DNA from: Enterococcus sp. CSURQ0835
GTDB taxonomy: Bacteria > Bacillota > Bacilli > Lactobacillales > Enterococcaceae
Reading direction: 5' to 3'
Assembly: GCF_902706605.1 (NCBI RefSeq)
Contig: NZ_CACSLH010000023.1
Coordinates: forward strand, 1-49,503
Length of the DNA stretch: 49,503 bases
Part shown: positions 39,013 to 47,108 of the stretch, one piece after another
Layout: every line of letters starts with the position of its first letter
How positions within the stretch are numbered: position 1 is the first letter of the stretch
Position numbers and translations under genes: made by a program
Notes under the pieces: generated by a model
What the model saw: only the letters and a program-made list of their open reading frames with translations
Told to the model about the DNA's origin: nothing
The model's database searches: none

Positions 39013-39462
39013 TTATTTACTTTGTTCTTTATCGCCCACGATGAAAGTAAATTCACAATCTACCACTGTTTTTTCATTCACCGTCGCCCAGGCTTTAGCT
39101 GTCCCCACTGGACCTTTGATTTTTTGAATATCAAAATTCAAATACATCGTGTCCCCTGGCCGAACGAATTCATGGAATTTCGCTTGATTGATCCCGCCGA
39201 TATATGCGGTCTTTCCTTTAAAATTTTCTGATTCTAAAATCAACAATGAACCGGCTTGCGCTAAAGCTTCAACGATCAATGTTCCAGGCATGATCGGCTG
39301 TTCAGGAAAATAGCCTTGGAAAAAGTCTTCATTCATCGTTAAGTTTTTGACTGCTGTGATATGTTTTTCATCTTCAAATTCAGTCACTGCATCTAAATAA
39401 TAAATCGGAAAGCGATTCGGGATCGCTGCCATAATCTCTTCTACGTTCATGATTTTTTTCAT
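39013..39462 (-). CDS. FabZ-like 3-hydroxyacyl-ACP dehydratase homologue with His-to-Tyr change
   Basis: A 149-residue hot-dog protein of the FabZ/FabN family: MKKIMNVEEIMAAIPNRFPIYYLDAV, then FFQGYFPEQPIMPGTLIVEALAQAG and the C-terminal CEFTFIVG. In active dehydratases the central motif is F-x-G-H-F-P with a catalytic His; here residue 51 is Tyr (codon TAT). Glu65, the second catalytic residue, is kept. It could be inactive, altered in chemistry, or a regulatory partner. ATG 39462 has GAGGTG; an internal ATG at 39450 is less likely. It is divergent from fabI, and both face FabT-like palindromes, so it belongs to the fatty acid regulon. Confidence 0.8.
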   Translation of the reverse strand: MKKIMNVEEIMAAIPNRFPIYYLDAVTEFEDEKHITAVKNLTMNEDFFQGYFPEQPIMPGTLIVEALAQAGSLLILESENFKGKTAYIGGINQAKFHEFVRPGDTMYLNFDIQKIKGPVGTAKAWATVNEKTVVDCEFTFIVGDKEQSK

Positions 39463-39488
39463 GTGACACCTCGTGCGTTTTTATTTTA

Positions 39489-39501
39489 TTTGATTATCAA
39501 A
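39489..39501 (-). promoter_or_regulatory. FabT-like operator facing the fabZ-like gene
   Basis: TTTGATTATCAAA is a perfect 6-1-6 palindrome and matches the core of the FabT-binding sequence known from streptococci and enterococci. It lies 27 bp upstream of the fabZ-like start codon. Confidence 0.7.
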
Positions 39502-39552
39502 CTATCATAAGTTTAATAATTTAGCAAGACGTATCAGAATAAATAAAAAATA

Positions 39553-39583
39553 GTTTGACAATCAAACCTTTTTCTAACATAAT
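39553..39583 (+). promoter_or_regulatory. fabI promoter with overlapping FabT-like operator
   Basis: TTGACA (39555-39560), a perfect -35, is 17 bp from CATAAT (39578-39583). The palindrome GTTTGA-N3-TCAAAC (39553-39567) covers the -35, so a bound FabT would block the promoter. Confidence 0.75.
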
Positions 39584-39625
39584 ATGGTCATAGTCTTTTT
39601 AATAATCATAGGAGTGTGTGAGAAC

Positions 39626-40381
39626 ATGTCAATTTTAGCCGGGAAAAAAATTATCGTAACTGGTGTTGCTAATAAAAAAAGTATTGCTTGGGGTTGCGCC
39701 AAAGCCATTACTGACCAAGGCGGCGAAGTTATTTATACGTACCAAAACGAACGAATGAAAAAAAATCTTTTGAAATTGATTCCAGCAGAAGCTTTTACAG
39801 TCGAGCTTGATGTTTCAAGTGATGATAGTTTGGCTGCCGCTTTTACTGCGATCAAAGAAAAATATGGTCAAATCGACGGGTTAGTCCATTCAATCGCGTA
39901 TGCAAACAAAGAAGAATTGTCTGGTAACGTGACTGACATTACACGGGAAGGCTTTAGTTTAGCGCAAGACATCAGCAGCTATTCGTTATTAGCCATCACA
40001 AAATACGCACTGCCCGTTTTAAAAGCCGGTTCAAGTATCGTGACAATGACGTACATGGGCTCTGAACGTTCGATCCCAAATTACAACATGATGGGAATCG
40101 CAAAAGCCTCATTAGAAGCAGAAGTTCGTTACTTAGCAACTGAATTAGCACCAAAAGGAATTCGGGTGAACGCGATCTCAGCTGGTGCGATCAAAACACT
40201 AGCTGTCACAGGTGTTAAAGATTATCAATCTTTACTAAGCTTGTCTGAAGAACGGACACCGGATAAAGTCAGCGTGACGATCGATGAAGTTGGTAACTCT
40301 TGTGCCTTTCTTTTAAGTTCATTAGCCGGCGGAATTATTGGCGATATCATCTATGTCGACAAAGGGGTCCACTTAAGCTAA
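39626..40381 (+). CDS. fabI: Enoyl-[acyl-carrier-protein] reductase (NADH), FabI
   Basis: Catalyses the last reduction in each fatty acid elongation cycle. The 251-residue SDR protein has the FabI-type nucleotide segment GVANKKSIAWGCAKA, the active-site pair Tyr143 and Tyr153 with Lys160 (MTYMGSERSIPNYNMMGIAK), and the NAISAGAIKTLA loop. This is the triclosan-target class. ATG 39626 is chosen from GGAGTG; a start 14 codons upstream lies at the transcription start and is unlikely. Single gene under a FabT-like operator. Confidence 0.95.
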   Translation: MSILAGKKIIVTGVANKKSIAWGCAKAITDQGGEVIYTYQNERMKKNLLKLIPAEAFTVELDVSSDDSLAAAFTAIKEKYGQIDGLVHSIAYANKEELSGNVTDITREGFSLAQDISSYSLLAITKYALPVLKAGSSIVTMTYMGSERSIPNYNMMGIAKASLEAEVRYLATELAPKGIRVNAISAGAIKTLAVTGVKDYQSLLSLSEERTPDKVSVTIDEVGNSCAFLLSSLAGGIIGDIIYVDKGVHLS

Positions 40382-40408
40382 GTCAGCTGGATTTGATTTT
40401 GAACGACT

Positions 40409-40457
40409 AAAAAACCACGAGTGCTCGTACATCGTTGTACGTCACTTGTGGTTTTTA
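40409..40457. terminator. Bidirectional terminator between fabI and ilvE
   Basis: Long interrupted stem: AAAAACCAC with GTGGTTTTT outside, AGTG with CACT, and GTAC with GTAC inside, with T runs on both strands. The two genes converge on it. Confidence 0.8.
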
Positions 40458-40459
40458 AT

Positions 40460-41470
40460 TTAAACTTCTACTTGCCACCCAGCTGGGCCTTGTTCGTCAC
40501 CAAATTGGATTCCGGTCAAACGATCATATAATTTTTGTGTCACAGGTCCGGTCTCCGTCTCACTGTAAAAGACGTGGAACTTGTCGCCATTTTGAATGCC
40601 GCCGATCGGTGAAATGACTGCGGCAGTCCCGCACGCGCCGGCTTCAGCAAAATCATCTAAGTGATCGATGAACACGTCCCCTTCAATGGCTTCCATCCCA
40701 AACTCTTTGGCTAATTCTAACAACGAATATTTGGTGATACTTGGTAAAATAGAAGGTGATTTAGGTGTGATGAATTGATTGTCTTTGGTGATCCCAAAGA
40801 AATTGGCCGAGCCGACCTCTTCGATTTTTGTATGCGTCTCAGGATCTAAATAGATACAATCAGAAAATTTTCGTTCATGCGCTTCATGTCCCGGCAGCAA
40901 ACTAGAAGCATAGTTCCCGCCGACTTTAGCTGCACCAGTCCCGCGGGGTGCTGCTCGATCGTATTCGGAAACGATAAAGTTCGTTGGTGTCATCCCGCCT
41001 TTGAAGTACGGACCAACAGGCATACAAAAAATACTGAAAATATATTCCGGTGCTGGATGCACCCCGATATTTGGTCCTACACCGATCAAGTAAGGCCGTA
41101 AGTATAAAGTCGCGCCCGTCCCATATGGCGGTACATATTCTTCATTAGCGTTAACAACTTGTTTTAAAGCCTCAATAAATTTTTCTTCCGGTACTTCTGG
41201 CATCAGTAACCGTTCCGCACTCTTGTTTAAACGTTGACTGTTACGATCTGGTCGAAATAAATTGATTTTCCCATCTTTACGACGATACGCTTTCAAACCT
41301 TCAAAACATTCTTGACCATAATGTAGACAAGTTGACCCTTCATTGATAGTGATGGTATTATCTTCCGTTAAGCGACCTTCATCCCATTTACCATCTTTCC
41401 AATATGAAATATAGCGATAGGGAGTTTTGATATAATCAAATCCTAATTCATCCCATTTTATATTTACCAT
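40460..41470 (-). CDS. ilvE: Branched-chain-amino-acid aminotransferase
   Basis: Pyridoxal-phosphate enzyme that transfers amino groups between branched-chain amino acids and 2-oxoglutarate. The 336-residue length and the segments HYGQECFEGLKAYRR, ATLYLRPYLIGVGPNIGV and RGTGAAKVGGNYASSL with the PLP lysine Lys182 place it in the long-form bacterial BCAT group. The EVGSANFFGI and EAGACGTAAVISPI segments are typical. Site AAGGGATG before ATG 41470. Single gene with its own terminator. Besides biosynthesis it can supply precursors for branched fatty acids or degrade amino acids. Confidence 0.95.
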   Translation of the reverse strand: MVNIKWDELGFDYIKTPYRYISYWKDGKWDEGRLTEDNTITINEGSTCLHYGQECFEGLKAYRRKDGKINLFRPDRNSQRLNKSAERLLMPEVPEEKFIEALKQVVNANEEYVPPYGTGATLYLRPYLIGVGPNIGVHPAPEYIFSIFCMPVGPYFKGGMTPTNFIVSEYDRAAPRGTGAAKVGGNYASSLLPGHEAHERKFSDCIYLDPETHTKIEEVGSANFFGITKDNQFITPKSPSILPSITKYSLLELAKEFGMEAIEGDVFIDHLDDFAEAGACGTAAVISPIGGIQNGDKFHVFYSETETGPVTQKLYDRLTGIQFGDEQGPAGWQVEV

Positions 41471-41581
41471 TCTATCATCCCTTTCTTATTTAATTGCTAG
41501 TCTATCACTTTCCTCAAAAAATGTCATGTGGTATTTAACGATTTTCGAAATTTTCTGAATTTATTTTTTCTCTTTCTTTCA

Positions 41582-41610
41582 TCGACACTGGAATCGTTTC
41601 TTGCTAAAAT
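41582..41610 (+). promoter_or_regulatory. Promoter of the MscS-type channel gene
   Basis: TCGACA (41582-41587) and TAAAAT (41605-41610) with a 17-bp spacer, 28 bp upstream of the ATG. Confidence 0.6.
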
Positions 41611-41637
41611 AAACACAGTTCACTAAAGGAGAGCACT

Positions 41638-42552
41638 ATGTTTTTATTAACCGCCCAAACGACTGATTCAACGTCAATCAATGTCGTGGATAAAGCATCC
41701 AACCAATTAAATACTTGGCAACGCTACTGGCAGTCGATCGACTGGGACCATATTCTTTCAGTCATCATCCAAAAAGCGATGGTTCTTTTGGTCATCATTA
41801 TTTTATTTGCCATCATTCGCAAAGTTGGCGGATTTTTGATCACCCGTTCCTTTGAAAGTCAGATCCGAAAAATCGCGGGAAGTTCGACTCGACTGGAAAC
41901 GATCCACACGTTGACACGCAATGTTTTTAATTATATTTTATTTTTCTTTTTCCTATATTCGATTTTAGATACATTAGGGGTGCCGGTGGGATCATTGTTA
42001 GCCGGAGCTGGGATCGCTGGGATCGCGATCGGTCTTGGTGCCCAAGGTTTTATGAATGATATCATCACTGGTTTTTTCATTATTTTAGAGCAACAGATCA
42101 ATGTCGGGGATTACATCAAGCTCGTTAATCTTCAATTAGAAGGTACCGTGACTTCGGTAGGGATTCGAACGATTAAAATGAAATCAAATGATGGGACGGT
42201 CCATTTCATTCCCAATCGTAATATCACGACGATCAGCAATCTTTCACGCGCTCATATGCAAGTGATCCTCGATATCCGGATCAAACCAGATGAAGGCTAT
42301 GATGCGATCATCGCGTTGATCCAAGAAGTCAATCAGCACCTCGCTTCTGAATTCAGCAAAGAGATTTTCGATGGACCAAATTTTTTTGGGATGGTTGATT
42401 TAGGCAACGGTAATTACGCTTTGCGAACAACGATGTACGTCGTCAACGGCCGTCAGTATAAATTAAAAGAAGAATTTTTAGCCGGTTATGTCCGCACTTT
42501 GAGTCAGCATGGTTTTTCGATTCCAAATAATCCGATCTATCCAGTAAAATAA
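41638..42552 (+). CDS. Small-conductance mechanosensitive channel (MscS family, YkuT-like)
   Basis: A 304-residue membrane channel that opens under membrane tension during osmotic downshock. Three hydrophobic segments are followed by the pore helix GSLLAGAGIAGIAIGLGAQGFMNDIITGFFIILEQQ, the hallmark of MscS, then the beta domain (VGDYIKLVNLQLEGTVTSVGIRTIKMKSNDGTVHFIPN) and the cytoplasmic alpha-beta end. Length is close to E. coli MscS (286) plus an N-terminal extension. Its AAAGGAGAG site is strong. Single gene between ilvE and the rpsN terminator. Confidence 0.93.
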   Translation: MFLLTAQTTDSTSINVVDKASNQLNTWQRYWQSIDWDHILSVIIQKAMVLLVIIILFAIIRKVGGFLITRSFESQIRKIAGSSTRLETIHTLTRNVFNYILFFFFLYSILDTLGVPVGSLLAGAGIAGIAIGLGAQGFMNDIITGFFIILEQQINVGDYIKLVNLQLEGTVTSVGIRTIKMKSNDGTVHFIPNRNITTISNLSRAHMQVILDIRIKPDEGYDAIIALIQEVNQHLASEFSKEIFDGPNFFGMVDLGNGNYALRTTMYVVNGRQYKLKEEFLAGYVRTLSQHGFSIPNNPIYPVK

Positions 42553-42556
42553 GCAC

Positions 42557-42594
42557 AAAAAAACGAAGACCTGAGAGTTGGTCTTCGTTTTTTT
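42557..42594. terminator. Bidirectional terminator between the channel gene and rpsN
   Basis: Perfect 15-bp arms AAAAAAACGAAGACC and GGTCTTCGTTTTTTT with an 8-base loop; the A and T runs serve as U tracts in the two directions. Confidence 0.9.
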
Positions 42595-42614
42595 ATTTGC
42601 TGGCAGTCAAAACT

Positions 42615-42884
42615 TTACCAGCTTGCTTTTTTTACGCCGGGGATTTTTCCTTCATGCGCTAATTTACGAAAGTTGATCCGTGACATGCCAAATTTACGTA
42701 AATAACCGCGTGGGCGACCATCGATTTGATCGCGATACTTCAAACGATTCGGATTTGAATCTTTGGGTAATTTTGCTAAGGCTTCATAGTCACCGGCTGC
42801 TTTTAAAGCTTGGCGTTGTTGCGCATATTTTTCAATCAGCGCTTCTTGTTTTTTCATCTTCGCAATTTTTGATTTTTTTGCCAT
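42615..42884 (-). CDS. rpsN: Ribosomal protein S14, zinc-independent form
   Basis: An 89-residue S14 of the long form that lacks the C-x2-C...C-x2-C zinc ribbon: the protein contains no cysteine. The C-terminal [34 protein letters not shown] is the S14 core that binds 16S rRNA near the top of the small subunit head. In Firmicutes this copy replaces the zinc-containing S14 when zinc is scarce and is derepressed by Zur loss. A Zur-like box lies upstream (42925-42945). AGGAGGAACACA site. Stand-alone gene outside the ribosomal protein clusters, as expected. Confidence 0.95.
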   Translation of the reverse strand: MAKKSKIAKMKKQEALIEKYAQQRQALKAAGDYEALAKLPKDSNPNRLKYRDQIDGRPRGYLRKFGMSRINFRKLAHEGKIPGVKKASW

Positions 42885-42924
42885 TGTGTTCCTCCTGTTT
42901 TAATTTTATTATTTGAGCGAGTAT

Positions 42925-42945
42925 AAATCGTAATGATTACTTTTA
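42925..42945 (-). promoter_or_regulatory. Zur-like operator upstream of rpsN
   Basis: AAATCGTAATGATTACTTTTA contains the perfect core GTAATGATTAC and follows the Firmicute Zur box AAATCGTAATNATTACGATTT with mismatches only in the right flank. It lies about 40 bp upstream of the start codon. Confidence 0.75.
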
Positions 42946-42965
42946 GCTAGCATGGTCAATCTTAC

Positions 42966-42983
42966 CAGCGAGTAATCTCGCTG
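42966..42983. repeat. Perfect 7-bp inverted repeat between rpsN and the CBS gene
   Basis: CAGCGAG-TAAT-CTCGCTG. Without a T run on either strand it does not look like a terminator. It may be an operator for the rpsN promoter. Confidence 0.35.
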
Positions 42984-43004
42984 TCAACTTTTACGTCTGC
43001 TAAC

Positions 43005-43037
43005 GCAAAAAAAACACAGGCTGTAAGCGCCTGTGTT
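43005..43037 (-). terminator. Terminator of the CBS-domain gene
   Basis: Perfect 9-bp arms AACACAGGC and GCCTGTGTT with a 7-base loop, followed on the minus strand by eight T; it overlaps the stop codon. Confidence 0.85.
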
Positions 43038-43524
43038 ACGATTTCAAATGGGCCGCCAAAAATTTGGGAACGACACTATTTTTTTGTTCTAATTCATGGA
43101 AGGTATGATTGACTGCTTTTAAAATTTCTCGCCGAGTAATGATCCCTTTAAAAATGTGCTGGTCATCTACGACCGGTAAAAAGTTGGCGTTGACTAAAAG
43201 ATGCAGCACATCTTCCAACTCACAATGCGTATCGACCATCGCGATCTCAGTTCGCATGATATCCTCGACGGTAAAATCACTTAAGTTCGTGCTGTCGATC
43301 TCGTCAAGCTCCAACATCTTATCCACGACATCGTTGATACTTAAAAGCCCGACGAAGTGATCCTCTTTGTCTAAAACTGGGATTGTGGAATAGCCTACTT
43401 TCGATAAGACTAAAAGCGCGTGCTCTAGCGGATTACCCACCATCACATTTGCCACATTTTCTGCTGGGATCAGCATTGAATCTTTGTTTTCAAGCATCAA
43501 TTCCTCTACCGCATGACTGATCAT
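43036..43524 (-). CDS. cbpB: CBS-domain protein, CbpB/DarB type (c-di-AMP binding)
   Basis: A 162-residue protein made of two CBS motifs: residues about 16-75 (SMLIPAENVANVMVGNPLEHALLVLSKVGYSTIPVLDKEDHFVGLLSINDVV) and 85-140 (VEDIMRTEIAMVDTHCELEDVLHLLVNANFLPVVDDQHIFKGIITRREIL). Size and layout match Listeria CbpB and Bacillus DarB (YkuL), which bind cyclic di-AMP and, when free, regulate Rel and pyruvate carboxylase. Binding here is inferred from family only. GGAGGATC site. Single gene. Confidence 0.85.
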   Translation of the reverse strand: MISHAVEELMLENKDSMLIPAENVANVMVGNPLEHALLVLSKVGYSTIPVLDKEDHFVGLLSINDVVDKMLELDEIDSTNLSDFTVEDIMRTEIAMVDTHCELEDVLHLLVNANFLPVVDDQHIFKGIITRREILKAVNHTFHELEQKNSVVPKFLAAHLKS

Positions 43525-43619
43525 ATTGATCCTCCGTTTCTTAACTTACCACCACTTATTTTACTGAAAACGTTCCCTGAAGCGGTGAGATTTGCTTAAT
43601 ATTAAATAAAATTTAGAAA

Positions 43620-44132
43620 CTAACGATCAAATGTCGCCTGCAATTCTTCGATCGGTTGAAAGGCGCGATTGTAAAATTGGACTGCGTAATGCAGATCATT
43701 GCTTTCGATCAGCGCATAACTTGGAATCTGGATCGGGCCTCGCGGTTGTGAAATGCTACCGGGATTGACGAATAAGATTCCTTTGTCAAATTCAGCCACC
43801 GCTTGATGGATATGGCCAAAAAGTGCGATGTTCGCTTGCGCTTCTTGTGCTTCTAACGATAAAACATTCAAACCAAAACGTACATTAGATCGGTCACCAT
43901 GTGTGATATAAATACGATCTGTCCCGACTTGAATCGTCTGACTGGTTTGATAGGCCGGATCATAATCACAATTGCCTTGAACGACGACAAACTGTTCCCA
44001 CAATGGATCGTCAGCTGGCAATTCTGAATCGCCACAATGGAACATCGCATCGACTTTTCCCGCGTATTTTTTTTGTAGATCGACTAAAATCTGGCGATCA
44101 CCATGATTATCACTAACTACTAAATAGTTCAT
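43620..44132 (-). CDS. YfcE/MJ0936-family metallophosphoesterase (YsnB-like)
   Basis: A 170-residue calcineurin-like phosphodiesterase. Metal motifs: VVSDNHGD (Asp8, His10), CGDSE, VQGNCDYD, and YITHGD with FGHIHQ near the C-terminus. Relatives hydrolyse model phosphodiesters; the natural substrate is unknown. ATG 44132 shares one base with the stop of the rph-rdgB fusion (TGATG) and has a GGAGG site inside that gene; the nine upstream codons are spurious. Last gene of the murI operon, the same order as racE-rph-ysnA-ysnB in Bacillus. Confidence 0.88.
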   Translation of the reverse strand: MNYLVVSDNHGDRQILVDLQKKYAGKVDAMFHCGDSELPADDPLWEQFVVVQGNCDYDPAYQTSQTIQVGTDRIYITHGDRSNVRFGLNVLSLEAQEAQANIALFGHIHQAVAEFDKGILFVNPGSISQPRGPIQIPSYALIESNDLHYAVQFYNRAFQPIEELQATFDR

Positions 44133-45469
44133 CACTTTTCCTCCAACCATTGCTGCCAAACTTTGGCTAATTTTTGGACTGCTTGACCACGGTGACTGAC
44201 TTGATTTTTTTCCGTCGCCGTTAGTTCCGCTGCCGTTTTTTTAAATTCAGGAACGTAAAACAAAGGATCATATCCAAATCCATTGTCGCCTTGAGGAATC
44301 CGGCCGATGCGTCCTGGCCAATCAGCTTCTACGACAAGACTTTCTTTTTGAGGTGCCGCAAAAACAAGTGTGCAGTGGAAGTGAGCCGTTCGTTTCTCAT
44401 CTGGTACGCCAGTCAATTCATGCAGTAACTTGGCATTATTGGCTGCATCACTTTTTTGTTCACCGGCAAAACGCGCAGAATAAACGCCCGGCATCCCATT
44501 TAAATAATCGACGACTAAACCCGAATCATCGGCTAAAACCGGTTGCTTGATCAGTTGTGCGATCGTTTCCGCTTTTAGACGCGCATTAGCTTCAAAGGTC
44601 TCGCCGGTCTCAGCGACATCTGGTAGCTCAGGAAAATCTAATAACGTTTTGATTTGGTAGCCTGCTTGTTCAAATAAAGCCGCGAACTCTTTCGCTTTGC
44701 CTGGATTGCGCGTCGCAATCACGATCGTTTTGACTGGACTTTCAGGAACTTCTGCAAATAGCGCGTGCTTTTGTTCGGCAATCAACGTCTCAATCGCGGT
44801 TTTACCATGTAAGATCAAGGCGTTTAATTGCGTATCATCAAAGGTCGCTTCTTCACCAGTTCCTTGGATCTCTACAAATTTACCAGATTCGGTCAACACT
44901 AAATTCAAATCAACTTTCGCGGCTGAATCTTCTACATAATCTAAATCAGTCACGATCGTGTCATCTGATAAGATCCCGACACTGATAGCAGCTAGATGTT
45001 CTTTGATTGGATCTTCAGTCAGTTCACCCGTTGCAAGTAAATGATTAATCGCTAAGCGCAATGCCACAAAGCCTCCTGTAATACTGGCCGTTCGAGTCCC
45101 GCCATCAGCTTGAACGACATCGCAATCCACGATAATGCTCCGTTCACCTAATTTTTCTAAATCAACTACCGCTCTTAACGCACGGCCAATCAACCGCTGG
45201 ATCTCCATCGTCCGACCCGTTAATTTTCCTTTTGCGCTTTCTCGCCGATTTCGTGTATTGGTAGCGCGTGGCAACATACTGTATTCGGCTGTGATCCAAC
45301 CAGTTCCAGAATCCCGTAAAAAAAGCGGAACTTGGTCTTCAACCGTTGCCGAACAAATCACTTGCGTATCGCCGCAAGAAATGACGACTGAGCCTTCTGG
45401 ATTTTTGTAAACATTCGTTTTGATCGTTAGTTTGCGTAAATCTTGGACGCCTCTTCCATCATGTCTCAC
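44132..45469 (-). CDS. rph: Fused RNase PH and XTP/dITP pyrophosphatase
   Basis: A 445-residue two-domain protein. Residues 1 to about 240 are RNase PH, a phosphorolytic 3'-5' exoribonuclease that trims tRNA ends ([50 protein letters not shown]). From about 247 to the end is the RdgB/HAM1 pyrophosphatase that removes inosine- and xanthosine-type nucleotides ([58 protein letters not shown]). Separate genes in Bacillus, fused in several Lactobacillales. The start is GTG at 45469, with GGAGGG placed in the end of murI. Confidence 0.95.
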   Translation of the reverse strand: MRHDGRGVQDLRKLTIKTNVYKNPEGSVVISCGDTQVICSATVEDQVPLFLRDSGTGWITAEYSMLPRATNTRNRRESAKGKLTGRTMEIQRLIGRALRAVVDLEKLGERSIIVDCDVVQADGGTRTASITGGFVALRLAINHLLATGELTEDPIKEHLAAISVGILSDDTIVTDLDYVEDSAAKVDLNLVLTESGKFVEIQGTGEEATFDDTQLNALILHGKTAIETLIAEQKHALFAEVPESPVKTIVIATRNPGKAKEFAALFEQAGYQIKTLLDFPELPDVAETGETFEANARLKAETIAQLIKQPVLADDSGLVVDYLNGMPGVYSARFAGEQKSDAANNAKLLHELTGVPDEKRTAHFHCTLVFAAPQKESLVVEADWPGRIGRIPQGDNGFGYDPLFYVPEFKKTAAELTATEKNQVSHRGQAVQKLAKVWQQWLEEK

Positions 45470-45470
45470 G

Positions 45471-46286
45471 TTAATTTCCCTCCAAATCGATATGCTTCAC
45501 ATTCATTTTTGCTAAAGCTAACCAATCACTGGCGATTGACTCAAACATTTTTTCTGAACCCGTCGTATAAAATTGACACGTTTTTTCTCCCGTGTGATGA
45601 TAATTGTTCAATTGAAAATAATCTAAAAGCGCACTAACATCACTCACTGTTTCAGCACCGGAATCAATCAAGTGGACCTCATCGCCCATCACATTTTGAA
45701 TGATTGGACGCAATAATGGATAATGCGTGCAGCCCATGATCAACGTGTCAGGTCTAGCCACTTTTAACGGTGCTAGCGTTTCTGCAACCACTTTTTTAGC
45801 GATGGAACTATGGGATTGATTGCTTTCAACTAATGGAACAAATTTAGGGCAAGCCAAACTCTCCACCTGTGCATCTGGCGCTTTTTTTTGGAGCTCACTT
45901 TGATAAACACCGCTCTTCACTGTTCCTTGGGTCCCGATGACTGCGATCTGATGTGTGTTGCTCGCTTTTAAAGCTGCACGAGCACCTGGTTCAATCACGC
46001 CGATCACTGGGATGTCGACATTTTTTTTGATCTCGTCTAACGCGACCGCCGTAGCCGTATTACAAGCAATCACTAGCATCTTGATTTCTTGTGCTAATAA
46101 AAAGCGAGTCATTTGCCAAGTAAATTCGATCACTTGCTCAGCTGGCCGTGGACCATAAGGGCAGCGCGCGGTATCTCCTAAATAAATAATATTTTCATTT
46201 GGCAGCTGGCGCATAGCTTCTTTGACGACCGTCAAGCCGCCAACACCAGAGTCGATGAAACCAATTGGTCGTTTATTTGACAACAT
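45471..46286 (-). CDS. murI: Glutamate racemase
   Basis: Makes D-glutamate for peptidoglycan. The 271-residue protein has the [13 protein letters not shown] opening (Asp12, Ser13), the first catalytic cysteine Cys75 in VIACNTATA and the second Cys186 in [11 protein letters not shown]. Both halves of the pseudo-symmetric fold are complete. Site TAGGGTG before ATG 46286. First gene of the operon murI - rph::rdgB - phosphodiesterase; the fusion gene starts one base after its stop. Confidence 0.96.
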   Translation of the reverse strand: MLSNKRPIGFIDSGVGGLTVVKEAMRQLPNENIIYLGDTARCPYGPRPAEQVIEFTWQMTRFLLAQEIKMLVIACNTATAVALDEIKKNVDIPVIGVIEPGARAALKASNTHQIAVIGTQGTVKSGVYQSELQKKAPDAQVESLACPKFVPLVESNQSHSSIAKKVVAETLAPLKVARPDTLIMGCTHYPLLRPIIQNVMGDEVHLIDSGAETVSDVSALLDYFQLNNYHHTGEKTCQFYTTGSEKMFESIASDWLALAKMNVKHIDLEGN

Positions 46287-46406
46287 CTTTCACCCTATCT
46301 GTTATGATTTCTCTTCCCATTTTCTACTTTTTAAGCAAATAATTCAAGTCTCAGTCATTTGGCTGCCATAGAATTATAATCGAATGTGTCGGATAATTTT
46401 TGTGCG

Positions 46407-46438
46407 TAAAAAAAGCACTGGCACGTTCACCAGTACTT
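46407..46438 (-). terminator. Terminator of the amino acid ABC operon
   Basis: Minus-strand arms AGTACTGG and CCAGTGCT (8 bp, one T-G) with an 8-base loop, then seven T; starts within the last permease stop codon. Confidence 0.8.
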
Positions 46439-47093
46439 AATAATTGTATTTGCTTTTTTCTAAATAGCCTGATAAAACTGACAGCACATAACAAACCACG
46501 AAATACATCAAGGTCATAGCGACAAACATCGGGATCACGTATTGCGTATTTTGCCCATAAACGATCCGCGTATTGTGCATGAGTTCTGGTAATGAAATGA
46601 TGACTGCCAGTGACGTATCTTTGATCAGTGAAATCAATTGACTTAAAATTGCCGGGAGCATCGATTTGAACGCTTGTGGCATGATAATGATCACTAACGT
46701 TTGGACATATGAGAGACCCGATGAAAGTCCGGCTTCCATTTGCCCTTTCGGTACGGCATTTAGTCCCGCACGAAAGATTTCAGAGAGCATCGCTGATTCA
46801 AAAATCGTCAACGCGGCAACGGCGGCCCAAAAAATATTCAATTTGATCCCGACTTGCGGCAAAGCAAAGTAAGTAAAAAAGATGATGAGTAGCAATGGCA
46901 AGTTCCGAATGATATCGATCACAAGTCCTAACAAACGTGAAAGATAGGGGATCTGACTGAAGCGAACCGTCCCCGCGATCCCGCCTAAAATCATACTGAA
47001 AATAATCGAAACGACGGAAACTTGGATTGTGACCCACAAGCCATCCAGTAAAAAGCGGATATTGATCCATGAAAACGCATTAACAAAATCCAT
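46437..47093 (-). CDS. Polar amino acid ABC transporter permease 2
   Basis: A 218-residue His/Glu/Gln/Arg-class permease. It has about five hydrophobic segments and the ATPase-contact EAA loop AIFRAGLNAVPKGQMEAGLSSGLSYVQTLVIIIMPQAFKSMLPAILSQ-like region ending in LIKDTSLA, the standard signature of GlnP/ArtQ proteins. AAGGTGG site. It pairs with the permease at 47109-47753, with which it shares the KGQMEAGLSSG segment. Last gene of the four-gene operon. Confidence 0.92.
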   Translation of the reverse strand: MDFVNAFSWINIRFLLDGLWVTIQVSVVSIIFSMILGGIAGTVRFSQIPYLSRLLGLVIDIIRNLPLLLIIFFTYFALPQVGIKLNIFWAAVAALTIFESAMLSEIFRAGLNAVPKGQMEAGLSSGLSYVQTLVIIIMPQAFKSMLPAILSQLISLIKDTSLAVIISLPELMHNTRIVYGQNTQYVIPMFVAMTLMYFVVCYVLSVLSGYLEKSKYNY

Positions 47094-47108
47094 TTTTTTC
47101 CACCTTCC

